From Paenibacillus sp. 1_12 (GTDB lineage Bacteria > Bacillota > Bacilli > Paenibacillales > NBRC-103111), in the NCBI RefSeq assembly GCF_900114475.1, contig NZ_FOTE01000005.1:248001-312000 (forward strand): a stretch of 64,000 bases of DNA, read 5' to 3'. Below, in pieces: positions 8,998 through 18,541 of this stretch. A program made the position numbers and the translations under genes. The first letter of the stretch is position 1. Each line of letters opens with the position of its first letter. The notes under the pieces are model-generated. The model worked only from the letters and a program-made list of their open reading frames with translations, was not told the origin of the DNA and searched no databases.

Positions 8998-9720
8998 ATG
9001 ATGAATAGCAGCGATACCGCACAATTACAAAAAATTCGCAAGGAAGAAAAAGAATACCACGAACAGTATTTCGAAGATCATAAGCTTTACGAGGAAGGCA
9101 CCTGGCTGGATGAACCGGTCACTATCATATTGGACCTTGCCGATCAGGTAAACATTGGGCAGCCTATGAGTATTTTGGATTTGGGCTGTGGCGTAGGGAG
9201 GAACAGCATTCCTTTGGCACAAAAGGTCATGGCTGGCGATGGTCGTGTTATCTGTGTGGATCTGCTGGAAACAGCGCTTCAAAAGCTGAACCACTATAGT
9301 AAGCAGTATCAGGTACAGGATGTGATTTATACCGAACAGGCCGACATCAGCGAATACCAAATACCTGAAGGAAAATATGATTATATCATTGCCGCCTCCA
9401 GCCTCGAGCATTGTAAATCCGTTCATATGCTAAAAAAAGTTTTGGATTCCATGGTTCAAGGCACCAAGAGCGGGGGAATTAACTGTATCATTATGAACAC
9501 AAATATTGAAGAATTCGATGCCAAGACTCTTAAGCCGCGGGAAGCTCTCTTTGAGGTCAATCTGGACATGGAAAAAGCATTAAAGCTGTTACGCAAGCAT
9601 TACGAGGGCTGGAAGGAGCTTCACATTTCTGATGAGTCATTGGAATTGGCAATTGATCGCGATGATAAGCCCGTGCTGCTCAAGGCGGATAGTCTCACTT
9701 TTGCAGTTCGTAAACCTTAA
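8998..9720 (+). CDS. Class I SAM-dependent methyltransferase
   Basis: This 240-residue cytoplasmic methyltransferase has motif I, ILDLGCGVGRNS, at about residues 59-70, and an acidic strand-2 end, VICVDLLE. The post-motif segment YDYIIAASSLEHC resembles the methyltransferase_11/25 subgroup acting on small molecules. The first ATG (8998) has GGGAGG five bases before it; the adjacent second ATG is equally possible. It stands alone between the divergent efe operon and a convergent gene, so context gives no hint of substrate. Confidence 0.85.
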   Translation: MMNSSDTAQLQKIRKEEKEYHEQYFEDHKLYEEGTWLDEPVTIILDLADQVNIGQPMSILDLGCGVGRNSIPLAQKVMAGDGRVICVDLLETALQKLNHYSKQYQVQDVIYTEQADISEYQIPEGKYDYIIAASSLEHCKSVHMLKKVLDSMVQGTKSGGINCIIMNTNIEEFDAKTLKPREALFEVNLDMEKALKLLRKHYEGWKELHISDESLELAIDRDDKPVLLKADSLTFAVRKP

Positions 9721-9750
9721 ACAAACAAGGATGAGGATGTTTGTATAATC

Positions 9751-9803
9751 AACAATGCCCCGGTGCTTGTGAATGAATCTCCAAGCGAACCGAGGCATTG
9801 TTT
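9751..9803. terminator. Bidirectional terminator
   Basis: AACAATGCCcCGGTgCTTG pairs with CAAGCGAACCGAGGCATTGTT around a short loop and is followed by TTTAATTTTT on the plus strand. It ends the methyltransferase gene and overlaps the stop of the convergent gene. Confidence 0.75.
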
Positions 9804-10962
9804 AATTTTTGGGAAGGTTATATCCGCGTTCATCAAAAGGCTGCAGCTTCTCGATCCATTTGGCTAGCATCGTTTCAAGCTCATGGTCGATATCCTGATA
9901 GCCTTCCGGCCGCTCTTCCAACAGCTCCAAAGTTTCAAATACGAACTCTTCTTTTCCCATCTTTTCCCATTCTTTTTCGAAAGCTTTATTACGCTCCATA
10001 CCCATGCTCAGCTCGAACTGATGGCGATTCCATCGACCGTCCAGATTGCGGCTGCTGCCAATATATATTTTATCATTTTCCGTATTCCGAATCTGATAAA
10101 TACCCATCGGACGTTTCGTTTCTTTATAAGCAAGCAATAATTCTTTTCTTTTTTCCTTTGACATCGTTGAAATTCCCTCCTTTACCCAATAAGCACTGCC
10201 ATCAGGTTCTCTGTCCATCAATTCATACTCAATCATATAGCGGCGCAAAGTCACATAGTCCGGATACGCCTGCTCCAATAGCATGTTCACTTCTTTTTCT
10301 GTGTACCGCCTGCCTGCCTTAAATCTTGAAATCAGATGCTGCAATATGATAAATTTCTTCTTTTCCTTGCTTGGAAAGCTGGTTATCGGTCCATCAAGAC
10401 CTTCTGTAAAATACTTAAGGATAGTATCCTTATACTCTTCGTCAGCTATAGCGAAGCTATGATCACGTACGGCAATTGGACGGTGAACTGCTCCTGAATG
10501 CTGCTTGGATGTGCGCTCGCTTTTCTTGGAACTAGAGCCGCTCCTTTTTTCCAGTAAATCCATAATGGCAACAAACAATCGAGCCTGCTTCTCCTTTTCG
10601 CGCAGAGCGAAGCGGTGATTACGTATGGTTGAAGCGCTGCCCCCATCCAGCTTGCTGACAATCTCGTTATCGCTATGTCCATCGTAAAACAGCTGCAGCA
10701 AGTTTTTTTGCAGGTCACTTAAACCGGTTAGCTTCTTATTTAACCCAATCAAATAATGAAACATCGAGCCATGCTCGTTAGCAATGTGCAGGTTTGTGAA
10801 TTTTTCAGCTTCATAATAAAGCTCATCAGCTTTATAGATAATCCCTTTTTCAAACTGGTCACCACAAATTAGACAAATGAATGAATCTGTACTTTCATCT
10901 AACGTATAGCCTTGCTTCAGCTCCTCCAAAGGAACCCTCCACAGTAATTCAGACTCAAACAT
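9802..10962 (-). CDS. Zinc-finger/HTH/DUF2087 regulator fused to a GIY-YIG nuclease domain
   Basis: This 386-residue multidomain protein has a CxxC...HxxxxH putative zinc site (Cys30, Cys33, His59, His64). A LuxR-like helix-turn-helix follows (about 80-115, LSDLQKNLLQLFYDGHSDNE then STIRNHRFALRE). DUF2087 lies around 205-270, with KKKFIILQHLISRF and DYVTLRRYMIEYELMDR. The GIY-YIG domain (about 290-380) has MGIYQIRN, then KIYIGSSRN, a conserved Arg in RWNRH, and a late Glu region. The ATG at 10962 has GAGGTG upstream; an earlier TTG would overlap that site. DUF2087 proteins are annotated as transcriptional regulators. Whether the nuclease half cuts DNA or only binds is unknown. A palindromic AT-rich promoter region lies directly upstream. 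Confidence 0.8.
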   Translation of the reverse strand: MFESELLWRVPLEELKQGYTLDESTDSFICLICGDQFEKGIIYKADELYYEAEKFTNLHIANEHGSMFHYLIGLNKKLTGLSDLQKNLLQLFYDGHSDNEIVSKLDGGSASTIRNHRFALREKEKQARLFVAIMDLLEKRSGSSSKKSERTSKQHSGAVHRPIAVRDHSFAIADEEYKDTILKYFTEGLDGPITSFPSKEKKKFIILQHLISRFKAGRRYTEKEVNMLLEQAYPDYVTLRRYMIEYELMDREPDGSAYWVKEGISTMSKEKRKELLLAYKETKRPMGIYQIRNTENDKIYIGSSRNLDGRWNRHQFELSMGMERNKAFEKEWEKMGKEEFVFETLELLEERPEGYQDIDHELETMLAKWIEKLQPFDERGYNLPKN

Positions 10963-10980
10963 ATATAGACGACACCTCAA

Positions 10981-11024
10981 TTTGTTTATAAATATATAGA
11001 TATATTAATATATAGTTTGTTTAT
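10981..11024. promoter_or_regulatory. AT-rich palindrome flanked by direct repeats, candidate operator
   Basis: A perfect 14-base palindrome ATATATTAATATAT (11000-11013) is flanked by two copies of TTTGTTTAT (10981-10989 and 11016-11024). It lies 20-62 bases upstream of the HTH/GIY-YIG start codon, where its promoter must be. Confidence 0.45.
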
Positions 11025-11133
11025 TGTCAATTATTTGATCATACAAAGAAGCCTTTACCTTGTACTTCATCTCCAAGTGTGGAGAATACGCGTACATGAT
11101 AACGGCTATATACTGTGGCTCTGTTTTAGTTGA

Positions 11134-12048
11134 TCAAGACGTATACCAGGAAGGCATCAGTTTGTCAAAACCGGAGTGATCCTCCATTACGATACGATTG
11201 CGCTCCTGCATGGATTCCAGGCGATCCGGTACAACCTGAAGCGTCCACGTAATGTTAGGAAACAGCGTCAGAGCCGTATATAGAGCGTACAGCTGCCAAA
11301 AGCGCTCTGGAATTTCCTCATTAAAATAACCATGAATTTGTCCGACGGAGAATGGTATGCTCACTTGACGGCTGAAATAAGCAACTTTCATAAAATCATG
11401 GTAAGGATCTCCCCAGTCATAACGGTTAAAGTCTATCACTCCGGAATATTTACTATTGTGGATAAGCAGATTGCTCGGATGAAAATCATCGTGCTGGAAC
11501 TGGTTCGGGCGGTCTGCCAGGTACTTAAGATTAGCCTCCACAAACCGGATTACTCTCGCTTCATGATCAATCTTGACCCCGCAGCCCTGGTATGCAGTAA
11601 GCTGCCTGTAATGCTTGGCAGTCCGTCTTGTATCCCACGATCCCAGACTCGTTGGTGCATCCAGTTGATGCATGAGCAGCAATTGGCGACCCGCCTCAAC
11701 TCCTATCTGATATTGTTGATCAGACGTTAACGCTGGCAGCAGATCGGCTGCATCCTCGCCTTCCACATATCGCAGCACCATATAGCACAAGTCTAGCTCT
11801 ACAATAGTGCCGAATTCTACAGGCTCGGAGGTTGTAACCTCTTGATTATATACTCGTTGAACAACTTCAAACTCACGCATTTTCTTCTCGCTTTGTGTTA
11901 TCGGAGCCGTACGCAGCACATACACGGGTACAGATTCGTCCACATAGAGAAAGTATTTACCATCAAAAGAGAACCCTTTTTCGATCATTTGCAGCTTTTT
12001 GATATGTCGAAGAGAAGCTATATGTCGGTGAACAGCAGCCAGATCCAT
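11134..12048 (-). CDS. Aminoglycoside phosphotransferase (APH)-family small-molecule kinase
   Basis: This 304-residue kinase-fold protein has the catalytic loop QHDDFHPSNLLIHN (HxDxxxxN type) near residue 190 and the metal-binding segment GVIDFNRYDWGDP shortly after. Both are hallmarks of APH/choline-kinase-like enzymes that phosphorylate small hydroxylated molecules. The ATG at 12048 has AGGAGTG upstream. Phosphotransferases of this general family in Bacilli are often annotated as resistance genes without proof, and nothing here shows an antibiotic substrate. The ABC exporter pair reads in the same direction upstream of no shared promoter that I can see. Confidence 0.82.
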   Translation of the reverse strand: MDLAAVHRHIASLRHIKKLQMIEKGFSFDGKYFLYVDESVPVYVLRTAPITQSEKKMREFEVVQRVYNQEVTTSEPVEFGTIVELDLCYMVLRYVEGEDAADLLPALTSDQQYQIGVEAGRQLLLMHQLDAPTSLGSWDTRRTAKHYRQLTAYQGCGVKIDHEARVIRFVEANLKYLADRPNQFQHDDFHPSNLLIHNSKYSGVIDFNRYDWGDPYHDFMKVAYFSRQVSIPFSVGQIHGYFNEEIPERFWQLYALYTALTLFPNITWTLQVVPDRLESMQERNRIVMEDHSGFDKLMPSWYTS

Positions 12049-12138
12049 CTCAACACTCCTAAACGTACAGTTTATCCTTGATCAAGTATATTCATCTGAT
12101 AGTTACTGCCATACTTTGTTATTAGTTCTTGCTGTTCC

Positions 12139-13935
12139 TCAGCTCTTTTCTTCCTCTTGCTCCATTTCGTTAAGCTGCCATAAGTGCCGCAGCTCGTCGC
12201 TAGTTTGCAGCAGCTTGTCAAGCGTACCTTCAGCTTCAATCTGCCCATCCTTCATGACGATAATATGATCGGCATGGGTAAGTGCAGTTTTGCGATGGGA
12301 TATTACCAGGCAGGTTGCCTGACGCTGCTCATAAATCCGCTCCCACAGCTTGCGTTCGGTTTCAACATCCAGAGCACTCGATAAATCATCAAATACGAGC
12401 AGATCCGTATTGCGGACGAACATCCGGGCAGCAGCGGTTCGCTGGACTTGACCACCTGAAAGCTTTACGCCGCGTGGACCAATGATCGTGTCCATTCCAT
12501 GCTGTAAATGCTCAACATCCCGCTCCATCACCGCAGAATGAACAGCCGACTTCAGATGAACAGCACCCTCCTCCTGACCGAGCAAAATATTTTTCTTCAA
12601 GGTGTCGCTATATAATCTGGGTACCTGAGGCGTATAAGCGCTATGCGGCGGTATGAAGAAATCACCGGGATGCTCCACCCGTTCTCCGTTCCAGCGAATA
12701 TCGCCTGCATCCATAGGAAGCAGACCGAGAAGCGTGCGCACAAGTGTTGTTTTGCCTGAGCCGATCCGTCCTGTTATTACGGTAAAAGAACCTTTCGGCA
12801 GCTTTAAATGAATATTGCTGATTCCACGGCCTGTCTCGGGATAATGGTAGGTAAGACCGTTTACCTCCAGTAATTCCAGACTTGTGCCATATACGGATTC
12901 ATCCTGCTTCATTTGGTTATTAAGATCAGACTCAGTGATCGATTCACGTAGATACAGCGGGTGATGCTCGGTTAGGGTTTTCTCATCAGCCCCCTGAATC
13001 AAACTGACCAGTCGTTCCTTGGCAACAGTGCTTTGCTTAAAGTAAGTCAGGAATTTCCCGAAGTTTTGGATAAATTGTGTAACAAAGGTCAAATAATAAA
13101 CGAATAGTGCAAAATCCCCTACCGTAAAGCTGCCATCACGCATAGCTCCTGCGGCTAATAGTAAAATAAATCCGGTCCCGATATTAACAGAATTGGAGAA
13201 AATCGAATCCAGAATCTGTGTCAGCAAATGATCTTTAACCATCGCATGACGCCTATTGTCATTAAGCTTGCGGAACCGGTCAATAACCCTCTCTTCCGCT
13301 CCTGCTACCTGAATCGATTGTACGCTGCTGAACATTTCGCTGATCGCTCCGGTTACTTGACTCGTTGCCTCCCGACTGGCCGCACGATACTTCTGCAGCA
13401 TTGTGGTTGCAGCTTGGGCAATCGTCACAACGACTACCAGCGGCAGAAATACCCACATCGTCATGGTCGCATTAATCCCATATAGAATGGAAAAGGATAC
13501 AAGGGCAAAGCTTGTCATCGCGAAGGCATCGACCGACCAGCTTACTGTTTCTTCAACCTGCTCCACATCATCGCGAAAATTGCTAATGGCTTCTCCCGGC
13601 GAGCAAGGAATCGCTTTGGCTCCCGGCTCCTTCAAAATACGCGATAGCATATTTCTGCGCAGCAGTGCTCCAACCCGGAAACGGAACTGTACATCGGTAA
13701 TAAATCCGAAAACAATCAGAATCGCACGTCCCAATGCCGAAGCGATCAGCAGAGCGATCAAGGTCCACACATTAAATCCATATAAAGAAGAACCAGATAA
13801 GGTATCAAAAAATTGCTTGGTCACCCAGCCGGGAACAATCGGGGCCAAATAGATAAGCGTCCAAGCAAGTGCATTAATGAGATAAAGCCAAATTCGGTAA
13901 CGCGTTAGTTTAAACAAGAAGGCAAATGTACTCAT
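12139..13935 (-). CDS. ABC exporter half-transporter with degenerate catalytic site (partner 1)
   Basis: This 598-residue protein has six N-terminal membrane segments (to about residue 310) and one nucleotide-binding domain. The Walker A is GRIGSGKTT and the signature LSGGQVQR is canonical. The Walker B reads [12 protein letters not shown], with Asp where the catalytic Glu should be; the switch His is kept (VISHRK). Its start overlaps the stop of the upstream half-transporter by four bases (ATGA), so the two are co-translated. In heterodimeric exporters such as BmrCD or TM287/288 the subunit with Asp contributes the non-hydrolysing site. A drug or lipid-like substrate is likely but not shown. 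Confidence 0.92.
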   Translation of the reverse strand: MSTFAFLFKLTRYRIWLYLINALAWTLIYLAPIVPGWVTKQFFDTLSGSSLYGFNVWTLIALLIASALGRAILIVFGFITDVQFRFRVGALLRRNMLSRILKEPGAKAIPCSPGEAISNFRDDVEQVEETVSWSVDAFAMTSFALVSFSILYGINATMTMWVFLPLVVVVTIAQAATTMLQKYRAASREATSQVTGAISEMFSSVQSIQVAGAEERVIDRFRKLNDNRRHAMVKDHLLTQILDSIFSNSVNIGTGFILLLAAGAMRDGSFTVGDFALFVYYLTFVTQFIQNFGKFLTYFKQSTVAKERLVSLIQGADEKTLTEHHPLYLRESITESDLNNQMKQDESVYGTSLELLEVNGLTYHYPETGRGISNIHLKLPKGSFTVITGRIGSGKTTLVRTLLGLLPMDAGDIRWNGERVEHPGDFFIPPHSAYTPQVPRLYSDTLKKNILLGQEEGAVHLKSAVHSAVMERDVEHLQHGMDTIIGPRGVKLSGGQVQRTAAARMFVRNTDLLVFDDLSSALDVETERKLWERIYEQRQATCLVISHRKTALTHADHIIVMKDGQIEAEGTLDKLLQTSDELRHLWQLNEMEQEEEKS

Positions 13936-15683
13936 GCCAGCATCTCCTCCATTCCGAGCACCAGCATTTGGCTATAACGAGAGCTGCTGTCCGCTGCCAA
14001 GGCGCTTCTCTCGCCAAATTCAACAATCCGCCCTTGATCAAGTACAAGAATATAATCAGCGCGTCCAATGGTTGCCAGCCGATGGGCAATTACCACACAG
14101 GTACGATTCACCAGCAATCGGTTGATGGCTTTCTCGATATGCTGTTCTGTGGCCGGGTCTAATCTTGATGAAGCCTCGTCAAGAATAATGAGTCCAGGAT
14201 CAGACAGAAACACGCGAGCAAACGATAGCAGCTGTGCTTCACCTGCGGATAAGCCGCCCCCTCCTGACTCCAGCTGACTATCCAGACCTGAAGGCAGCGA
14301 ATGAAACCAATCCTGCAGGCCAAGCTCCTCCAAGACATGAATAATCGCCTGATCCTCTACTTCCTGATCAAAGAAAGTCAAGTTATCTCTGACTGTGCCT
14401 TGAAAGATTTCAATATTTTGCGTAACCAATCCTACCCTTCCGCGGAGCTCCTGAAGTGTCGCATCACGAAGATCGACTCCTTCCAAATGAATGCTCCCAG
14501 AACGGGGATCATAGAAGCGAAGTAGCAGACGCGCTAGTGTCGTTTTGCCGCTTCCAGTGCGTCCCAGTACCCCGAGCACTTTGCCTCGCTCCAGATGTAG
14601 ATTCAGATTATGCAGCGTCGTTATATCATCCTCATAACCGAACTCGACATCGTTGAACGTAACCGACAAGGCACCCTGTGGCAGCGGCAGGCCGATTCCA
14701 TCCTGAATCTCAGACTCGGTTTCCAGCAGCTCTCGAACCCGTATGATGCTGGCATCGGCTTTTTGCAAATCCTCCATTTGAGTTCGAATCTTCTCGATTG
14801 GCTTGGCCATGAGCTCCGTATAATAGAAGATCATATATACGGTCCCAATCGTAATTGAGCCCTGTTTAAAGAGAATTGCACTTAAACCAAAGGCAACAGC
14901 ATTCCCTATCGTAAAGATGACTAGGGTTGTAATCCACATCGAGGCCCAGCCAAGAAACGCCTTTACGCGCAGCGGCAGCCATTCCTTCAGCATCATATAA
15001 AAGCGATACATCACATAATTCGAAGCCCCATTGGCTCTCGTATCCTCAGTACCTTCCAGATGCTCCCCAAGAAAGCCATAAAATCTGGAGCTCATCTGAC
15101 GCATATTACCCCAGTGCGGAACAGCAAACTTACGTATGTATTGAATGATATAGATCGCAAATATAACAAAAGCAGTCATGCTCAAGCCGATCACCCAGCC
15201 CTCGCGAAACAGCAAAATGAGCATCCCCACCACCAGCAGCAAATTGCTTAATAACGATACGACGAAATTCGAGAAAAAATTAGCTAAATTGTTGATATCT
15301 CCATCAACCCGCTCAATAATCGCACCAGAAGTATGAGACTTATGGAAGGACATATCCAGCTTCATACAATGTGCAGCCACATCGCCACGAAGCTTGTTGG
15401 TTGCAATCCAACCTACCGTCTCGCCAATATAAGTAGCCGCCACGGTTAAAGCTTGATGGAGCAATGAAACGCCAATGAATAAGAGTGCCGCATAAATAAG
15501 TGGGCTGGAGCTTTCCTGAGTTTGGGCTGTATCTATAAAATAACGGATGATTTGCGGATTTATCAGCTGCATCACGATACCGCCGATGAGCAGAATCCCC
15601 AGCACGGCCATACTTTTTCGCTGTGGTCTTAAATAGCTATTCAGCAGCCCTGTGTATTCACTTATCGGTATTTTCCGGCTCAT
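13932..15683 (-). CDS. ABC exporter half-transporter with intact catalytic Glu (partner 2)
   Basis: This 583-residue half-transporter has six membrane segments, then Walker [10 protein letters not shown] and a complete Walker B with catalytic Glu ([12 protein letters not shown]). The signature is altered to LSAGEAQ, the mirror image of its partner's defects. The ATG at 15683 follows AGGAGTG; an upstream TTG would overlap that site. It is the first gene of a two-gene unit. The complementary defects indicate an obligate heterodimer with one hydrolytic and one structural ATP site. Confidence 0.92.
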   Translation of the reverse strand: MSRKIPISEYTGLLNSYLRPQRKSMAVLGILLIGGIVMQLINPQIIRYFIDTAQTQESSSPLIYAALLFIGVSLLHQALTVAATYIGETVGWIATNKLRGDVAAHCMKLDMSFHKSHTSGAIIERVDGDINNLANFFSNFVVSLLSNLLLVVGMLILLFREGWVIGLSMTAFVIFAIYIIQYIRKFAVPHWGNMRQMSSRFYGFLGEHLEGTEDTRANGASNYVMYRFYMMLKEWLPLRVKAFLGWASMWITTLVIFTIGNAVAFGLSAILFKQGSITIGTVYMIFYYTELMAKPIEKIRTQMEDLQKADASIIRVRELLETESEIQDGIGLPLPQGALSVTFNDVEFGYEDDITTLHNLNLHLERGKVLGVLGRTGSGKTTLARLLLRFYDPRSGSIHLEGVDLRDATLQELRGRVGLVTQNIEIFQGTVRDNLTFFDQEVEDQAIIHVLEELGLQDWFHSLPSGLDSQLESGGGGLSAGEAQLLSFARVFLSDPGLIILDEASSRLDPATEQHIEKAINRLLVNRTCVVIAHRLATIGRADYILVLDQGRIVEFGERSALAADSSSRYSQMLVLGMEEMLA

Positions 15684-15839
15684 TGCTTTCACTCCTGTCA
15701 AATAAATGTAATAAACAGTATGATGTCAACATTAGAGGAAGCGGCTTGGGACGTCAATGGATTTTTTGGATTCAAGCATTTGATCCCGCGATTCAATTAT
15801 GGAAGCGCTTATAAATTTTCTTAAAAAAACACTATATTT

Positions 15840-15868
15840 TTGCAGCTTCATGCTATAATTGCTATAAA
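15840..15868 (+). promoter_or_regulatory. Sigma-A-type promoter of the LtaS-like gene
   Basis: TTGCAG, 17 bases, TATAAA, about 24 bases before the start codon at 15892. Confidence 0.6.
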
Positions 15869-15891
15869 TTTGTTGATTAGGAGCGTGCTGC

Positions 15892-17436
15892 ATGGCGTTA
15901 AGGCGATTCATTCTTATTCGTATAGCAGCTTTTGTCCTGGTTGCTATGCTTTGTGCTGTTCTCAGTACTTCCTCATCAGATTCAGAGCGCACACATCCGC
16001 TGCAGCTTGTTGATAAAAATACGGATTGGTCTGTTGAGGAATTAAAACAAGGCCCTAATATTATTATCGTATTGAGCGAGGCCTTTTGGGACCTTACCCA
16101 AATTCAAGGACTCAAATTCAGCCGGGACCCGATCCCAACCTTTCATGCCCTTCAGGAAAAATATACGTATGGTACGATGCTTTCACCGCAATACGGCGGC
16201 GGTACTGCCAATGTAGAGCTGGAGGTGTTATCCGGAAATTCAATGCGGTTTCTTCCCCCTGATGAAATCGCTTATGAGAAGATCGATCATCCGGTCGATT
16301 CCATAGCCAGTATTTTGGGACGTCAAGGCTACAAGACCACGGTGATTAGTCCTTTTAATAATTGGTATGTAAATAGTGTAAACGTGTACAAGCGGTTCGG
16401 ATTCTCACATTTTATTCCTTTGGAATTTTTCAATCCGGATGAATATGTTGGACCCTACATTGGCGATCATGCTGTAGCCAAACGGATTATTGAAGAAAGC
16501 AAACGCAGCAGTGGGCCTGACCTTATTTTTGCTAATACAATGGAAAACCATTACCACTATTGGTCCAATAAATTTAAGCGCAACAGTATTAATATTAGAG
16601 GCAATATGTCAGATGATGCGATTGCGATTCTTGAAACTTATGCACAGGGAGCCAGCGGCGCCGACTCCATGCTGAAGGAACTCGTCACTTACTTTGGTCA
16701 GTTAAAAGAACCTACCATTCTCGTATTTTTTGGCGACCATCTTCCTCATTTGGAGACAGACTATTATGTTTATCAGAAAAGCGGCTACATACAAGGGGAA
16801 GATGATCCAAACTTCCTGGAAAAGATGCATAACGTCCCGCTTCTTGTCTGGAACAATTATTTACCTGAGGGCCAAGAAACTCTGCGAATCAGCCCTTCCT
16901 TCCTGAGCCCTTATGTGCTTAATCTCGCGAAGCTGAAAGGCAGCAACTATACGGATTTTTTGTACAATCTATCTCAAAAGATTCCTGTTATTCCGCCTAA
17001 AAACTATTATGAGGCGATGAAGATCGATGAGAACGATCTGGTTGAGTATCAGATGCGGCAGCAAGCTATTTTGACAAAAGCTGAGGATGCCGAGGATGCT
17101 TCACAGCCGTACGAGATTGGCTATGGCGATCCGGTCATTGAGTCAGTAACGCCAGAAAGCATTGGTATGGGTGAAGGATTCGTAGCCGACTGGATCAAGT
17201 CTATGACGCTTTTAGTCAAAGGAGGACGATTCGGACAAGGCAGTGTATTGTTCGCGGACGGCGTCCCTCTTCCAACGGTTTGGCAAACAGAAGACAGCTT
17301 AAGCGCCTCACTGCCCAAAGAGATGGTTGTAAGTCCTGGAGGCCTGCAGCTGCAGGTTCGAGTAATGGACAGCCAGGAGCATGTGCTAGTCCAATCCCAG
17401 AGTTACATGCTGCCGATTACATCCAAAAAGCCATAA
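15892..17436 (+). CDS. LtaS-like membrane-anchored sulfatase-fold enzyme with C-terminal TIG-like domain
   Basis: This 514-residue protein has one N-terminal membrane anchor (residues 6-25) and an extracytoplasmic alkaline-phosphatase/sulfatase domain (about 50-385). GGGTANVELEVLSG carries the nucleophile Thr of lipoteichoic acid synthase-type phosphoglycerol transferases. NIIIVLSEAFWD and FFGDHLPHLE hold metal ligands. Typical LtaS has five membrane segments; only one is present here. Residues about 410-510 (PVIESVTPESIG, later GGRFGQGSVLFADG) resemble an IPT/TIG immunoglobulin-like module, not part of classical LtaS. The ATG follows AGGAG. It may modify a cell-surface polymer with glycerol phosphate, or act as a related hydrolase. 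Confidence 0.83.
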   Translation: MALRRFILIRIAAFVLVAMLCAVLSTSSSDSERTHPLQLVDKNTDWSVEELKQGPNIIIVLSEAFWDLTQIQGLKFSRDPIPTFHALQEKYTYGTMLSPQYGGGTANVELEVLSGNSMRFLPPDEIAYEKIDHPVDSIASILGRQGYKTTVISPFNNWYVNSVNVYKRFGFSHFIPLEFFNPDEYVGPYIGDHAVAKRIIEESKRSSGPDLIFANTMENHYHYWSNKFKRNSINIRGNMSDDAIAILETYAQGASGADSMLKELVTYFGQLKEPTILVFFGDHLPHLETDYYVYQKSGYIQGEDDPNFLEKMHNVPLLVWNNYLPEGQETLRISPSFLSPYVLNLAKLKGSNYTDFLYNLSQKIPVIPPKNYYEAMKIDENDLVEYQMRQQAILTKAEDAEDASQPYEIGYGDPVIESVTPESIGMGEGFVADWIKSMTLLVKGGRFGQGSVLFADGVPLPTVWQTEDSLSASLPKEMVVSPGGLQLQVRVMDSQEHVLVQSQSYMLPITSKKP

Positions 17437-17502
17437 ACCGAATTGAGCACCGAGTTCAGCTCTCATTAGTTAATGGCTTCATCTTTATACGCCTATTCTG
17501 TG

Positions 17503-17540
17503 TAAGCTGCAGCTACCGTTGATCGGTTAGCTGCAGCTTA
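17503..17540. terminator. Bidirectional terminator
   Basis: TAAGCTGCAGCTA...TAGCTGCAGCTTA forms a strong stem followed by TTTTGTTT on the plus strand. It overlaps the end of the convergent AraC gene. Confidence 0.8.
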
Positions 17541-18415
17541 TTTTGTTTGCGAAATATAGCCGGGGTTATCCCCTTGCTTTCCTTGAATATTCGGGTAAAC
17601 GTGTTATAAGAGCCATAACCGGTCTCTAAAGCAATGTCCAACACCGTCATTTCCGTAGCGATCAGCAGCCCGCAGGCCTGACGGATTCTTACCTCATGAA
17701 CGAATGAAACAAAGTTCTGCCCAATCGTTTTTTTGAACAGCTCACTCAAATAAGGGACGCTGAAGCCAAAACGCTGAGCCAATCCCGATAATGTCACATC
17801 CTCGCGATAATGCTCGTGAACGAACTGAATCGCCTTCCAAATATCACCGTTCGCCCTACCCCGCTCTCTTCCCTCCGTCTTCACTGCCTCGCTCACGGAA
17901 TCAACGAGCTGTGAACTTCTTCTCAGACGGTCAAACCTGACAAGGATTTCGGTCAGCTTGACCTTAATCAGCGCATGTCTCCATATTTGCTCACCCTGAT
18001 ATTCCGCATACAGCTCTTTCAATATTGCCTGAAATTGCTCTTGCTCTTCACAAGGCACCTGTACGTATGGCAGCAATTCACGTTCCCCAAGCCGCTCAAC
18101 AGAACCTGGTAGCTGCTCTGTCGAATTGTATAAATGTATGCCAAAGTTGCAGTTATACAAACGCAGCGGATGCTCCTTCTCCGAGTGTATCGAATGAAAC
18201 TGGTAGGGCATAACAAGTGTAAACGTCCCTGGCTCCATAGGGTGTTGGACTCCATTAATAATTTCGAACCCACGACCTTCAATGACATAAGAGAACTCCA
18301 AAAAATCGTGACGATGTGAGCCAAAATCCCTTTTTAAATGGTTGATCTGGATATGAAAGGGCAGCTCGGTGTCCATATTCGGATAATGGGTTAAATATAC
18401 CGGTACAACGGTCAT
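17513..18415 (-). CDS. AraC-family transcriptional regulator
   Basis: This 300-residue regulator has an N-terminal cupin sensor (with SHRHDFLEFSYVIEGRG and PYQFHSIH) and a C-terminal double HTH: VTLSGLAQRFGFSVPYLSEL, then VLDIALETGYGSYNTFTRIF and the AraC end motif KGITPAIFRKQ. The open frame continues 63 codons upstream into the neighbouring oxidoreductase gene. I start at the ATG at 18415, which follows AGGAGTG and leaves a normal 126-base divergent promoter. The divergent genes (two oxidoreductases and an isomerase) are the likely regulon. Confidence 0.9.
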   Translation of the reverse strand: MTVVPVYLTHYPNMDTELPFHIQINHLKRDFGSHRHDFLEFSYVIEGRGFEIINGVQHPMEPGTFTLVMPYQFHSIHSEKEHPLRLYNCNFGIHLYNSTEQLPGSVERLGERELLPYVQVPCEEQEQFQAILKELYAEYQGEQIWRHALIKVKLTEILVRFDRLRRSSQLVDSVSEAVKTEGRERGRANGDIWKAIQFVHEHYREDVTLSGLAQRFGFSVPYLSELFKKTIGQNFVSFVHEVRIRQACGLLIATEMTVLDIALETGYGSYNTFTRIFKESKGITPAIFRKQNKLQLTDQR

Positions 18416-18541
18416 ATGGCTGTCCACTCCTGCTGAACATCTATATTGTTCGTTCTTAAATAGGGTACTAGTTTTATACGAGTACATCTTACTATATAAT
18501 GAAATGGTATCACAACTTAATTCAATCGGAGGTTCCTTACA

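Noticed and set aside
10446-10718. Imperfect internal repeat in the HTH/GIY-YIG gene (IRNHRFALRE and VRDHSFAIAD)
   Set aside because: Only a short weak match; DUF2087-type proteins naturally carry both segments, so no special repeat is claimed.
11041-11133. CTCC...GGAG mini-hairpin downstream of the APH gene
   Set aside because: Four-base stem without a T-run; too weak to call a terminator.
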